64,000 nucleotides of DNA from positions 930,001 to 994,000 of the forward strand of contig CM074187.1 in the NCBI GenBank assembly GCA_037179385.1. Direction: 5' to 3'. Of this stretch, positions 15,201-30,200 are shown in pieces. A program made the position numbers and the translations under genes. How positions within the stretch are numbered: the first letter of the stretch is position 1; the number at the start of each line of letters is the position of its first letter. A model generated the notes under the pieces. The model was not told the origin of the DNA. It worked only from the letters and a program-made list of their open reading frames with translations, and did no database searches. This DNA comes from Holothuria scabra (Eukaryota > Echinodermata > Holothuroidea > Aspidochirotida > Holothuriidae).

Positions 15201-18200
15201 TGGAGATCACTGGAAAGCCCTCTAGTATTCATAAAACATTTATTTCTGTAAAACCTCTTTTCTCTGGTATTTATATTAGCACAATCACATGTATTATATT
15301 TAGATATATTACTTGATCACTAACTTTCTTTTCACCTCATCATATTCTTAGACCTGATCATACCAGGGTACAAGATGAATATTCTGCCTACTACACAGTA
15401 CATGGAGCTGTCCTTGGTTTCACAAATCTTGCATTCACTGCTGCATCCAAGACTGGTCAAGTTGTGTCCAGCAAAGTTAGAGACATCCAAGTATTCCCTC
15501 CTCTCAAACTGTCTCCTCGTAATGTGACATTAATCGTTGGCCAAGAGTTTCAAGTAAGTGGCTTTTATGAAAACTTTTAAGTGTTGTTTCTTTGGTTCTA
15601 ATAGTCTCATGGTTTCAAACTTACTTTTGCTTTCATGAAAACAGCAAATTTCTTACTGAATAAGGAATTAAATACCTTTTTATGACAATATTTGTTGTAG
15701 ATTCGCAGCCTGGGAGGCCCTCAACCCCTGTCTGAAGTGGAATATTCTATCGAAGATGACCACATTGCATCTGTTACGGGATCTGGTATGATTGAAGCAC
15801 TGGTTGTTGGCCATACAGTTGTCACAGGGACAGCATTTGGCTATGATCCTGAGATTGGGTCAGATGTCAATTATTCAAAAGTAAGTCATATTTCAGCAAA
15901 ACAAATTACCATGGTTTTCTGTATGCTTTGACTTAGTTTATGGTGAACCATTTTTGTCATTAATATTGTGAGATCGGTGAAGTTTGTTGGCAGCAACTAA
16001 ATATATATATATCAACATTTTCAGGTGAACATTACCCTCATATCAGGCTTTTAGATTTTCCAGGTGTGCTACAAATCACACTTCTCAGAAAATAAAGGAG
16101 TGTGATAGGATTGCTGTTTTATTAACATTTAACAGATTTATATTAGCCATGAATCTCCATGTTGACATGTACAAAATTACTCCTCACAGTGATTTGAGGT
16201 GAGGGATGGTGTGTAATCGCACTCGCATGCCTCAAAATTGAAGGCCTGGGCTTTCAATGTTTCGATGGCGTTATTTGATTGATTAGCATTTAATTTATTT
16301 GAAAGGGGAACAGTTAGATAATTTTGTCCATTCCATATGAATTTCTCTAATCTACAGCACCCCTCATTACCTCCTATTTACATATGTAATCCCTACTTAC
16401 CCCTTACTCACTACTTGGAGTAAGTCCCTTGCAAGCTTCTACTAGCAAAGTGGCACCAGGTGACCTCCTTACAAGGTCACCTGATAAACAGAGAGTTTGG
16501 GGATTTGATGAAGAGTCTGAATAGTGGCTCTCATGCTTAATTTCATTCTAACTTTTCTTTTGAGTAAAATCATTGCTAGGGTTTTAACAAATCACTCAGT
16601 TTTGCAGTTTCCTCAAGTAATATACTACTTTTGATGTAACTGGAATCAAGTCAGTGACCTGAGTCATTGTATTTTATATACAATTCCTTGAGTCATTCCC
16701 CCTTTGAAAATTTCATGACTTGAGTCATGACTGGATACAACTCTAAATTTTTACTGAAACTGACTTTTTTACAGCTTTGAACAAAGGGAGAAAGTAGTAG
16801 TAATATACATTTATTTATCTGTCAACAGGATATTGTGAATGTCTATGTCATTGAGTTGTCAGGAGTAAAGATTCATTGTATTGTTTCCACTAGGAAAAAT
16901 AATGATACAATTCCTTGAAAATTTTGTGATTTGAGTCATGACTTGTTGCAACCCTAAATTTTCACTAAAAGTGACTTTTAAACAACTCTGTGTAAAGGAA
17001 GATAATAGCTCAATACATGTTTTGTATTTTATTTGTTGGCCAACAGGATATTGTGAATGTCTATGTTATCGAGTTGTCAGGAGTAAAGATACATGCTCCC
17101 TTGCATCGACTGGAGACTGGTACATTGATGCCAGCATATGCTATGGGCTTGAATGACCAGGAAACACCCTTTACCATTGGTGCTGCTACACCAGGGCTTC
17201 AGTTTACCTGGACATCAACAAACAATGATATCATCCAGGTGGAATCTGTTTACTTAGAGGTGAAGTCAAAATAAAATAATACCACTTTTTTATCAGAATT
17301 GTTGTGAAGTTATGTCTTGTATAAAAGATGATTAATTTCAGGTGTCCAAGGTGTACAGCAGAAATCAACCCACAAAGTGTGGGTAGAGCTGATGTTATAC
17401 TGTAGAGGGACAAAATGTCTCTCTCACTAAATATGTCTGTCACAAAGTGTGGGTAGAGCTGATGTTATACTGTAGAGGGACAAAATGTCTCTCTCACTAA
17501 ATATGTCTGTCACAAAGTGTGGGTAGAGCTGATGTTATACTGTAGAGGGACAAAATGTCTCTCTCACTAAATATGTCTGTCACAAAGTGTGGGTAGAGCT
17601 GATGTTACACTGTAGAGGGACAAAATGTCTCTCTCACTAAATATGTCTGTCACAAAGTGTGGGTAGAGCTGATGTTATACTGTAGAGGGACAAAATGTCT
17701 CTCTCACTTAATATGTCTGTCACAAAGTGTGGGTAGAGCTGATGTTACACTGTAGAGGGACAAAGTGTCTGTCTCACTAAATATGTCTGTCACAAAGTGT
17801 GGGTAGAGCTGATGTTACACTGTAGAGGGACAAAATGTCTGTCTCACTAAATATGTCTGTCACACTTCTCAAAAGGTTTCAGCCTCTGTAAGTGGATTTT
17901 TCTAAAATTTGCTGTACATGTGTCATATTAAGAGAGACAACACATTTCCTTCCTAGATTCATGATGTAAAATAGAAAATTGGTAATTTATGGCCATTTTG
18001 ATAATTTTTTTGCCCCGAGGAAAAATTTCATGAAATGCAATCCCACTGGAGGCATTGTTAGTATATAGGCCTATTCTTGTAACTGCCTGTGTCCACTGTG
18101 TACACACCATGGATTCCCAGTCAACTAAATTACTTATCCTTCAGTAATTCTAGTATCTATTACCAGGGAGCTGTCAGATCTCTCCTTGTTGTGTGAGGAA

Positions 18201-21200
18201 ACTTGCATGTGGTGGGGTCACTGTTCATCCATGGAATTGTACTGTATTTGGCTCATCACCAAAAGTTTGTTTGCCTGGTCAAGCTGGAGTGGTGGTAGAT
18301 AAATGATCTTTGCTCACACATGACATGTTAGATTCAGAATAATGTCAGTTTGAATGTACATAATTCAGTATTTCCTATCAGTCTTTCAACTTTTAATGGA
18401 TGGTGCATTAAAGTTTCTTCCAGAACTGATTTTTTTTTTCTTACAAATTTCACAGAGTAGTGAGCTGGGGAGGGAGGAAGGAAGAGGAAAACATATGGAA
18501 ATGATGGGAAGGGAGAGAAAGATTGATGGAGGGGGAAGAAAGACATTTGGTATCTTCTTTCCCTCTTTCCTTAAATTGCTTATGCCACTGTTCTACACAA
18601 ACTGGTCATTTGTGCAATGACTTAAGTTTCTGATTCCTGCCCTCATAGGCAGCATTATATATGTTAAGGGGATGAACTAACTGTAGAGATTTATCCCTGA
18701 CACAGTCAAACCACTGGGCGAACTGTGTCTATATGATGGCCAGTCCAACAGGAGTTGTCTGGTTACTATTTGTGTACACCATGATTTCGTTCAAGATGCC
18801 TTAAAAACTGAACAGGTAACATCAGAAGTGTTGAGTGACAGTAGCTATACTACTTTTGTATATTTTGGGAATACCCCTTAGTTTCTATTGGCCTATTATG
18901 ACCAGGTAACCATGTGTTCTTCAGTAATAATCTCTCTGTAATGAATGGCATGCTTATCTTGCACTACTTTATTTTACTCAGGGTTGTGTTGTTTTAATGT
19001 CGTTGTTTACAAATGAGATTTAACCCCTTTAAAGTCTTTTTAAACCATAGTATTGTATTGTATGAATGAACAAGTTTAAACTACTCTGATCTGTGGATCA
19101 TAATGGGACAATGCACTCCTATAGCTGTGCTATAGCTGTATACATTTATTAGTTAGATAAGATTTAACGACACACCAACACAAATAGGTTATATAGTGTC
19201 ATACTGTTCAAATACTGTTCAAGTCCTCCCATTTAGTTGCCTCTTACGACAGGCCTGGAATACCGTAGGCATATTCTACAAACCCCCCCCCAACCAACAG
19301 GTGAATGGATACATTTGAGTTGTCCATCATCATCATACATCACTTGTTTAACCCTCTCATCATACAATATCATGTGCTAATGCAGAAGCCATCCTTGTTT
19401 AATTCTTGAATCAGTGACTAAATTTGGTATGCCAAGTACTTTGAAAAGTCTGGCCATGAAAACCCATGTTCTGTTACATTATAACCTTACAGGTTTCATG
19501 AAAATGTTTAGTTAGTTTGTTTTAGACAAATTTAAAGTGGCAAAACTAATTAAAGTCTTTTCTAAGGGAACTTGAACTTAATAAGTTTCCTTTTCAGTAC
19601 TCAACAAAAAGATTTACCAATATTTTTTGCTTTATGAAAACCCTAACCTTCTGAACAGAATAATTACATTGATTGGAATGGAATGAATACACAGTCATAA
19701 TATAACTGTTTGGTGACTCTGTGCTTATGCTTGTTTCTTCCAGGATGGGGTTGAGCCTACCCCAGAAAATCAAGTTGCCGTAAGGATAAGAACAATCAAT
19801 CCTGGGGAAGCCATCCTCAAACTCCTGGTTACTGTGTCACCAAAAAGCCGTCATCAAGTTGTCAGGAATGGTCTGCTCGCTGATGAAATAAGAATTGAGG
19901 TTAGGTTTTTCTCTTGTTCCCCCTATGGAAGTTTGCTTACAAGTCATGATTGGGTAATAGGCAGCAGGCCGTACTCGAAAAAGTGCTTTCGTTTTTACTT
20001 TTCGTGACGCACATCTGAGGGTCGGCATAAAAATTACCCACGAAGGTCAATTTTAACCTTTTGAACATAATATCAATTACCACAAGCAAAGGAGTTGGCC
20101 TACAAAGAGAAATTTTGGATTAAATTGTTGGCTTTTTGTGGCTAACATTCATTGTACATACTAGTTCCACGAATTTTTTGACACATACAAAATCTGTACA
20201 ATGCCGGGCATAGTGCACATTGCAGTGGTCAGTGAAATTCATAGGGATAAACTTTTATGTCAATTGATTGATGGGAGGGGGAAAGCAGGGGAGTAGCACG
20301 ACTTTCCCCTCATCTGAGGAAAGGTTGAATAAATCAGGAACAGGAAGGAGAAAGGATAGCAAAGGGATAGGGAAGAAGGAAAATGAAATAGGACAAAACA
20401 AGAATAAGAATTTGGAGTAGAAAAGAGGAAGAAAATAAACACACATAACATGAAAAACAAGAAACAGAGAGAAGAGATGCGTTCAGTAAGGATACCAATA
20501 GATGATTCGCATGATATTGTTCAGTCAAGTCTGGTTCACAGTTGAGTTATGAGAGAGTAAATAATGGACGGCATGGTCAAGTGGTTAAAGTATCAGACTT
20601 CAGGCGTGGATTAAAGGGTGGGGGCTTACGGTCCCACTCAGCCCTCCCTTTTTGCCACATCAACAATAAAACATATGGAAAATCAGCAGTGTAGCTCCCT
20701 CTAACCCCTTTTTTCTCTTAGGTCAGCCCCCCTTTTTGAATGTGCATATCCGCGCCTGGACTAGCTTGCAGTTGGGAGGTCGGGAGTTAGAGTATTGGCC
20801 AGGTCATACTGAAGACTGTAAAAAATACCTACTGCCATTGTGCTTGGTGCTCAGCATAAAGCAATGGAGTAGGAAAAACAAGCCAGTTACTAGTTAGTAA
20901 CAAGTGGAAAAGCTAGTATGTGGCGGCTCGACATAAACCAATTTGTTAGATATTGGCCATATGGGCCGTCACGTAAAACTCTGTCCATCTAACTAACTTC
21001 AGAGGATAGGCCTAAATGGACAGGCCTTACAGCCAAGCACAACTTAATTCCCATTGAGATCTTTTGTCCAAATCAATCAAAAGGTTTCAACGATTTCCAA
21101 ATGGTAAAGGGTTTTCAAAAGGGTTTGGTTTATAAAAAGGGTAATTTTATAATTCCCTTTGAGTTTTGACCAATTTCCATCATCTACCAAAAGGACTGCC

Positions 21201-24200
21201 CAAATGCAAAGGGTATTTACAAAAGGTATCACTTGAAACCCTTTGGGTTCAAAGTGCTTAACCCAAAAGGGTTCCAAATGGAATTTTCAGCTGGGCTGCC
21301 AAAAAACTTTGACTATACCTAAAGCTGTAAAGTAGAATCTCTTCTAGTGAGCATGCCTGCATGATTTTGAACCAGAGCTGAAACTCCATGAAGCCTTGGT
21401 CGTTCACTCCAAGTATAAGTTCAAACTATATGATCTATCATCAAAGAACCAATCTCAAATTTCCTGCGAGAAACTTAGCATCATGTAGTAGAAATGATCG
21501 CCAGCATCTCTCCCAGGAAAAAAGGGAACTGATCGTGGGGTAAAGTTTGGGGTAAAGGCGAGAGCAGTATGAATACATTATCTTGTGTCAGGTGGAGAGA
21601 GGCCTAAAATTCCTAGAGATATAATCACAACAACCAGTGGTTCGAACCTGCCACTTACTCATATGCTTGATATTTTGCATGTATTTTGTAGGTGAACATT
21701 CCATTTGGAACCCTTTGAGCACAATTGTTTTGAAATGATAGGCCTACCTTTCGAAAAGTAAAAAGAAAAAAACTTTTTTAAGCATAGGAGTAGGAAGTGG
21801 GGGGGGGGGGGGGGGGGCCGGGGGGGAAGCCCCCCCCCGGTGAAAAATGAGGGGTGGAAGCATGCTTCTGCTTCCCCACTTCCTGTGTAAGAAACCCATT
21901 CTTTAATTTTCCAAATCTCAAAAAACAGCGAAATTTCCGGCGCGCTTTGCTCGCCGCATTATGCAACATAAAAGTGCACTAGTTTTCACTAATAGGTCAG
22001 TTTGGTAAGCTTTTCTTAGCTCTGGACATATCAAAATTGGATATTTACCATTTGTGAGACACCACATCAATAAGAGACACCGGCGGCTATGTTGCTATTT
22101 TTGTGACCTGTCTTTCATAAAATTCCAATTTTTCTGCGATTAAAATTCTTGATTTTGAAAAATTTTGTCTAAAAGGACAACAAATTTCGGAAACTTTTGA
22201 AATGTCATCAGGGTCCGCGGGGTCCCGATTTTTCAAAATTTTTATACTCTCCGTGCCAATTGAAGATAGTCTTTCGAGAAAGACTTCATATTCCAGGCAG
22301 AGAAGCTTTGGCCTACCCTAGTCAAATGTTCTCATACACACCGCATGAGGGACACCGAATCCAGAGTAGTGCTTGCAATGACCTTCCGTATATCTTTGCC
22401 TCCCCTGCACCAAGTTCAAACGAGTTTCAAGGATTGATTTGTATCTGATTATTGACGGAATTGAATTCAGTCATAACTAGATACCAAATGATCTTGAACC
22501 AAGGAAGTTGGTCCAACTTTAGTAAAGTTATGCTCAACTGAAACTAAGATTAAAAACGCGATAATAGAATGTAAAATTTTTTCACGTTGATATATTTTAA
22601 AAAATATATCAGGTACCATCATTTCAAAAAATACACCAAGGCGTACGGGAAGAGGCGAATCCTGTTTGCCGTGAACTGAATATTTTTCAAGTCCTATTTT
22701 GCCGGGCCGCATGTCAGCACAGTCCGCTGCAGGCCGAACTGACTCGCTACTACAGGCTACCCGCTTGCACTGAAATACATGTTAGTGTCAGTGCCCTGAA
22801 ATAAGCACTTCCCCTGCTCTGGGAGGAGTGCAGTCCCCCTATCCCCACCTATAAAAAGTCTACGCCTAATAGCATGAGAGATGCCAAGGTCTGTTTGCGA
22901 TTTTCTATTGAAAAACCAGCCCCTGTCTAAAGCTATCGGCCATGTCATGACGACCAGTCTCCAGGGGCAGGAATTTCTTATGAGATTTTCTGCCAGAAAG
23001 ATGAAAATTTTAATACATGGCTGCTTCGTCGAGTGTTGCAACAAGCATTTCATCGGGAAAGGGCTGATCGCTTTTACAAAATGTGGTCAGTGTACCGTAT
23101 TCAGTTTGGCACTAATACTGAGTTCGGAGGCTCATATTGGGACCAGAAAATTTAGTACACGAATTCCGATATTTTTCGGAAGGGAAACCATTCCCAGCTG
23201 CTAATAACAGTTCCACCACCAAATTTTAAGTAAGGTTGTAGCGGTTTAGGATTTTTTCTTTCCACATCTTTTTACTGTTTTTAATTCCACATACCAAAAA
23301 TAGCATTAAATTTGTTTAATTTTTCATAAATTTAACATTAAAACCCATTTCAGATAATCAAAGTGCCTTTAAAACATTAGAGGCTGCAGCTGTAGTTTTA
23401 GTACTGTTCTCTGTGTCTATCTCACCTTCGCCAGATTTTGAATTTAAAGGGATATTTTTACTTATTTTTTTCTTGATCCATAGGCCAAATGGATCGCTTG
23501 TGGTAATTGCATGGGGCTATTATTTCGTCTTTCCCCATCGATTCATATTTTTTCAATCAGACCCTCCGAAATGCGTTACGAAGTAACACAAAAAGCAGGA
23601 CAGATTTTGGTCTATAATCCTAGGAAAAACATTATCCCTCTAATCATCCTTTGAATGGCCTCTAAAATGAGCTTTAAAATTTGTATATTAAAGAGGACTA
23701 TACTTTAATATTCGGATTAATCCCTAGAGGCTGGTCTGGTTTACTTACCACCAACTGCTACACAGAAGATTTGAGAGGATATTTCATAGTCTTTCCATGA
23801 AGTGATTTGTTGTTAGCCTGTACGTACTTATCAGGTTGGAGCTAAGTTAAGGTTATGGTCATAATCATAGCTAATGGTTTCCCCTAGATGTAGGGAAGTT
23901 AAAGAGTTCTTGGGGTCTAGAAGGATTGGCGGCTACTAGAATAATCTGCATGAAAGGATTGTACAAGATGCTGACAGTGACTGGGGGTACATCTCTTTGT
24001 TCCCACATCTCCATGTTTTGACGTCCATACGTTCTGACAATAATGTATTTTGGTGCAGACAAAGTGTACTTTGGCGGCAACAAAAATGAACTTTGGCATT
24101 GCAAATAATGTACTTAGGCACCGATAAAAATGTACTTTGGTGCCAGCGAAAATGTACTTTGGCACCGAGGAAGTGTACTTTTGTGCCATTTTGTTGGAAC

Positions 24201-27200
24201 GTAGAGGTGTAACTGGTGACTGGGCATCTTTGTATATTTTTGTTATGTGTTGGATTTCAGGGAATTTTATGGGGCTTTGTCCTTGCTTTACCCTTTATTT
24301 ACATTTTGATTGGCCATAGCCATATATCAAAACAAAAACTTTCCTGGGACCCAACTTGACAAATTCATTGATTAAGGGATTTATTTGAGGCAAAGTTAAA
24401 GTTAGAATACCTGAATTTCACTTAGTTGTTGTGCTTCTAAGATGAATTTTAACATTGTTTATGTTAGTATTTTTATTTGTCTTACATTCGATCATAGCTT
24501 CTAATAAACAGATTACTTCCTAAGGGACCAGATAGGTACAAGAAATGTTAGTTTACCTTTTAAAGCATGAAGCTTTCTGACAACTTAGTGCACTTTGTAA
24601 AGATTTCTACTTACATTTGACATACTTTGATTTACTGCTGCAGGTTTTTGAAAAGCTAGTCATGTTTGAGAAATGTGAATGTAGACTCTTGATGGCACCA
24701 GAGACTCAAGCTTCAATCAAGACTAACAGGTAAAAGATATATTTGTGTTATTTGTAAATGAGAAGTGTTGGTGCATTATTAGTTTATACTTCATGATATC
24801 CTCAACCTTTATGGGTCCATTGTGGTCATACATTATCCTGAGATAAAATCACAGTAATGGATTAGGCTACTCTATTTCACTTGACAAACAGAATTTTATT
24901 TCTCTTCTTTTATTTCTTCAAACTCAAAATATTGTGGTGTATAAATGAGCAGGTTACACATCTCTGGATCCGTGCATTAGTACAGGATAACACACTCTAG
25001 GGGTTAAAGCTATCACTGGATGTATTCTGGCTCTGCTCTCGTTCATTGCTTGCATTAACCCTCGGATTGTGCATTATGCTAAGCTAATCCACAGTGCTTC
25101 TGTCTGTTACCTTTATTTTAATTATATCTCTGGTATGTGTGCTTTGTTATCTCTCACTGTTTCAAAAGGATGTACTTGAGATTCTCCTTACCTCAATGTA
25201 TAACTTTGCTACGGGTGATGTCAAAGAAATGGGAAAAAAATGATGCATGAAGTCCATGAAAAAGAATAATAGAATTGTCTCATATTATATTTTGCTGAGA
25301 CTGATATTTGTTTTAAGTGATTAATTAAGTTAGGAATTGCTTTAAAGATAGTTTATGAATAGTTTGTATACTGCACAGTGTTATGTAATGCAGTTTATCA
25401 GGATCTTCAGGGATGAGCCTGAGACTTCAAAAAAAAAGAGGAAATGAGCATGAAATTTCTAAAAAAGAGGAAATTGAGAGGCAGGCACCAGGGCTGGGGT
25501 CCAGGGGAGAGCATAAGGGCCCCTAAGGGCATTGATATCATTTTAATATGGGCTTCTGATTGGATAGAACTCTGAGGGCTTTTTGTAAAGTTCAATAGCT
25601 GAGGTTTATGATACATTTATGAAAGAAACTTTTGGGGTATTTGATGCAAAAAAGAGGAATGAAGAAAAAAAAAGAGGAAATTTCCTCCAAAAAGAGGAAG
25701 TATCTCATGCCTGTATTATAGTTACTGGACAAAATTGAAGGGATTAAACTGGGCATTGAGGTTAGGTTTTGTTTTAGCAAAGATAGATTGCCCAATCTTT
25801 TGAATTAATCTCATTTTGTGAGTATCAAATTAGTTGGTGTCATGGGATGGTGTTTTTTCTCTTTTTTAAAGGGATGGTTCAGCTGTTATGAGTTACCAAG
25901 TGTTGACTTCTCAAGGTTCAGATCAAATTGTGACAGTGAATTCTCAAGGATTAGTCACATCAGGATCCCGCACAGGCAAAGCAGTGGTTGAAGTTGTAGC
26001 TCGGGAAAGCTTCAGATCCAACCAGACAATGTTAGCTTTGGTGCAGGTAAGAAAATATTAGGAAATTATCAAAGTGTTTGCAGTGATAACTACTAGTTAA
26101 GTGTAGATGGAAATCCAAAGTTTTTTTTTCTGATATCTCTTGTTGTTGCCTGTTGACCTGTTCTGTACCATTTTTGATTCCTTGATGTAGCCAGAGGAAT
26201 CTATGCAATGGTGACACTACGTGTGTATGTGTGCACCTACAAACCTGTCGTAGCAGGTACAGGCCACTTGCAAGAGCTCATGCCTTGTATGTCTTTTCTT
26301 GCTCACGGTGGGCTTGCAACTGGCATATCTGCCTGAAAATTTTTACACTGCAATGTGGTCTGTCACACAGTGGCATAGCCAGAGGGGGCAAGGGCGGGGT
26401 GAGGCAATGCCCCAAAAAATTGATTCAAACTTCATTTTGCCCGACCCCCCAAACAAAAAAAAATTTACAAAGATGCAACCAAAAAAAAATCACAAAGATG
26501 CAACCCGTTTCTTGCAATCTAAAAATCTTATAGTTATCTTAATAGCTTTCTTCAGTACATCTATAGACCTACTGGTTGTAATGAATGGGAATAGGTATTT
26601 GTTGTTGATATGCAGCAGTAGACTTTTTAAAAGTTCAGTATTGCTTATACAATAGTTTGAACCAATAGGTTGGAAACTGGGCCGTAAAACTCCATCTATC
26701 TAACCAACTGCTTATATGTTTTTGCCCCCCGTGAGCTTTGGTTTGCCGCCCTTACAATGAAATCCTAACTACGCCCTTGCTGTAAGATGATATTCAGAAG
26801 CCCGTCCTCTCATGTGCTCACCACCTAAAGAGGAATTCTGATGATTTTGTTAGCCACACTCTCTGCATCTTTCCCTTGAATTAGCTAATATAACACTTCT
26901 GATTATTGACAAGATTTGCAACTTCTGACAGGTTTACAGAAACACATTTGCAAGAAAATAATTTACCAAAGATCAAGGATGAAAATTTCTAAGTGGCATG
27001 TGTTTAAATTTATACCAAAATATTCAGTTACAGGGTTGGAAGAGGGTCCCAAGTTCTTTTCTTCTTTTGACTTTTATTTATCATCTGCTTGTTTGACGAA
27101 ACGTACATAAAGCAATATATTTGTTTTATCCCCAGGTGAAACCAGTATCTTATATAGCTATAGAACCAGCCACTCATCTTGAAACAGACGGTTCTAACCA

Positions 27201-30200
27201 CCTGGAGGTCTATCCTCTTGGACTACCATTGGCTTTTACTGTTGGTTTTTATGACAACATCGGTGAAAAATTTGATGCAACTAATATGAGAGTAGCTCAC
27301 AGACTCCACAGGTAAAACTGCTCAAAGTTTCAAGATCCATTTGGCCCCTTTGTTATGCATGATTGGGCAGCCAAACCCTAATTAATCACTGCTACATACA
27401 AAGAGTTTTCTTGCCAAACCACTGCTCTGGTGTGGCCAGAAATACCTCAGTATAAAGGTATCCTGTGTAATTATGATTTGGGCGCAGAATAGCCATGAAG
27501 AAGAAATATTTTTACATATATGCACCCTTTTGGGTTACAGCAAATGCATATATGGTGACTTTCAAGCAAAACTATTCTCAGAACTTTATGAATAGTAATA
27601 TATATGGAATATAATATATATCTCAGCATGGTAGGATAGACTTCCTTTAGTAGTAAATCAGCCAAGGGATATGAAAGGAGTAGAATGTTCACTTGGGTAA
27701 CTTGATGTGAGACTTAAAAGAATATGTGAAATCTGTGCTCATTATGCAAGATACTCTAGAAATCTGGACATTGTTGTAAACCACCATGTTACATATTTAC
27801 TAATTAAAAGAAAGGTTCTGGTTTGAATCAAGTTTTGATATACCCATTCTTTGCCCTACGGTGAACTTATCATTGCAATTCAAATTGTGTGATTTGCACG
27901 ATAATAGCAGATGAATTAATTACGTTTTCATCTCCTGTGGATTGGATTTGAAGCAAGCTTGTGTGACGTAATTACCTTACATTTAATGAGCTCTCATTTG
28001 TTTTCCGTAAACTATGAGACCAATTAAAATCCATTGCGTTATGATAGCATGATGCATTTGAAAGACATGAAGATTTGCAAAGTTAATATTTCTGATAGGA
28101 AGCTGATTCCCCTATTAACTAGAAGTTCAAAATGACATATTACAAAATAAAGAAAAGACTGCATCAACTCATCAATGGTAGGAAATAATAAAAAACCCTT
28201 GCCTGCATCAACCTCTCATTAGGTCACAAAATGTGGTGGATTTATTTGCTAATATTCATCAGTGTACATCAGAACTTAATCAGATTTAACCAGGGTGATT
28301 AGATTTATTTCTTTTTCACATATCAGAATTCTCTTTTGTTGAAATTATATTGTTGGTGATTTAACATTGGTCTAACATTTTGCATCAAAATTGAAACAAT
28401 TACTAATTGTGTCTGATGCTGTTTTAATGCTTGACAAAAGAAGGGAAATGTATTCAATTATGACTTTCCCAAAGAAAAATTTATAAAAACCTAGAACTTC
28501 CCTACTTAATAAAAAGAAATGGAAGTAAGGCATAAGAGTCAAAGACTGTTTAACTTATCCTGTATATTACTGAAGATATACTTTATGCAAGCATACTACC
28601 AGGAGGAGGTTGTTTTAGACATAGTGGTTAAATTTTTTTTCAGCTAATATGTCAATTAACATGTTTGTTTATTGTTTAATCGCATTTACATATATACATA
28701 CACATATAGAGTATAAATTCAACAAAAGAATATTAGGGCATATAAAAGCGAAAGGAAGTACACAAAAACCCCGGGGGGGGGGGGGGCTTGAAAACGTGCA
28801 CTCCCTGAGAAGACAAAATAAACAACAAGCAGACTACTGATAAAGACAAAAAAGCTTCTACACTAGCAAAAAAGGAGGTTACAATAACATAGCAGAGGTC
28901 AAAAAAGAGAGAGAACTTTTCCAACTTGGGAACCTGTCCCCCAAACCACACATCCCACCCCACCCTACCCAGCAACAGCCGGCTGCGGAGAAGAAAATGC
29001 TTTAGACACTTTAAAAAGGCAAAACATGATTCTAAGAAGCCTACGGAATGAATTCAGTGCGTTACATGTGAGATAAGCCTAGTAGTCTTGAATAAAATGG
29101 CGTGAAATGTTTTTCCTGAAGGACTGGATACTTTGTTTGGCTAGGACAGAAGATGGGAGGGAATTCCAAAGCCAAATGGCTCATTTACGAAGACAGTTGT
29201 GCTGTAAAGAACTTTGAATAGTGTCCAGATGTAGGGATGCAGATTGTCGAGTGTTGTGATTATGGAATGAGAAGTTGTGAGAAAAGTAATTTGAAAATTG
29301 ATTGGGCAGCAAGTCGTGTAGTGAGCGATAGGTGAATGTGGCAATATTGGTATTAAAATATCAGAGAGTTTCAGAAGGTTTAGTGACTTGAACAAGGCAC
29401 TGGTATGGTCACGTGGTTTAGAGCAAGTGATTTGAAGAATAGCTCTCTTTTGTAAGACATTTAACTTATCGAAAAGAGTACGACTTGTACTGGACCAAGC
29501 AATGGAACAATAGTTAAGATAAGGATAGATAAAAGCAAGGTAAATGGAACAAAGAGAATTCTTAGGTACAATATACTTAAGTCTTCCTAACATACCAACC
29601 ACTATCTGGGACGAAATATTACATACATGTTCATTCCAAGAAAGCTTAGAATCAATATGAATCCCCAGGAATTTAACATTATCCACACATTGTAAGCAAT
29701 TGCCATCAACAGAGATTTGAAAGTTATGACCTTTGTTAAGAATGTCATTATTAAAAACAATAAAGTTCATTTTTACAACATTTATAGAAAGTATGTTCAA
29801 CAACAGTATTACACTACATTTTCATGTTACCCTTGTTACAGGTTTGACTATCTGCAGCTACAGGCTGGTCCTGAAAATGCTACATTTTCTGCAAGAGCAG
29901 CGCACCATGGTAGCACTATATTTAGGGTAAGGAAATCATTCTTATGGCCATTTTTTTAACCATAAAATTTTAAAGTGACAGAATTGTGTGACCTTTGTTC
30001 AGAACTATTCAATTACGGAAAAAGAAAAATATTCACTTCAAAGAAATCAGTGCAAGGTTTTTGAATCATGATTGACAGCAATAAAATGTTTTTGTTCAGT
30101 TACTGTATGCTGTTGCATTCCCAAATAGGGTTGGGCAGTATACTGGTACTGACGTCAAAGCCTGTACAAGAGGTACAGGTAATGAAAATACCACAGATAA

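Noticed and set aside
17239..17244. Alternative donor for exon l (CAG followed by GTGGAA)
   Set aside because: It is in phase and cannot be excluded, but the longer exon keeps seven residues that align with the vertebrate protein.
21634..21654. GGTTCGAACC, a B-box-like palindrome
   Set aside because: No A box at the right distance and no acceptor stem.
22757..23204. Overlapping open frames of about 100 codons on both strands
   Set aside because: No similarity to a known protein, no splice context and ordinary intron composition.
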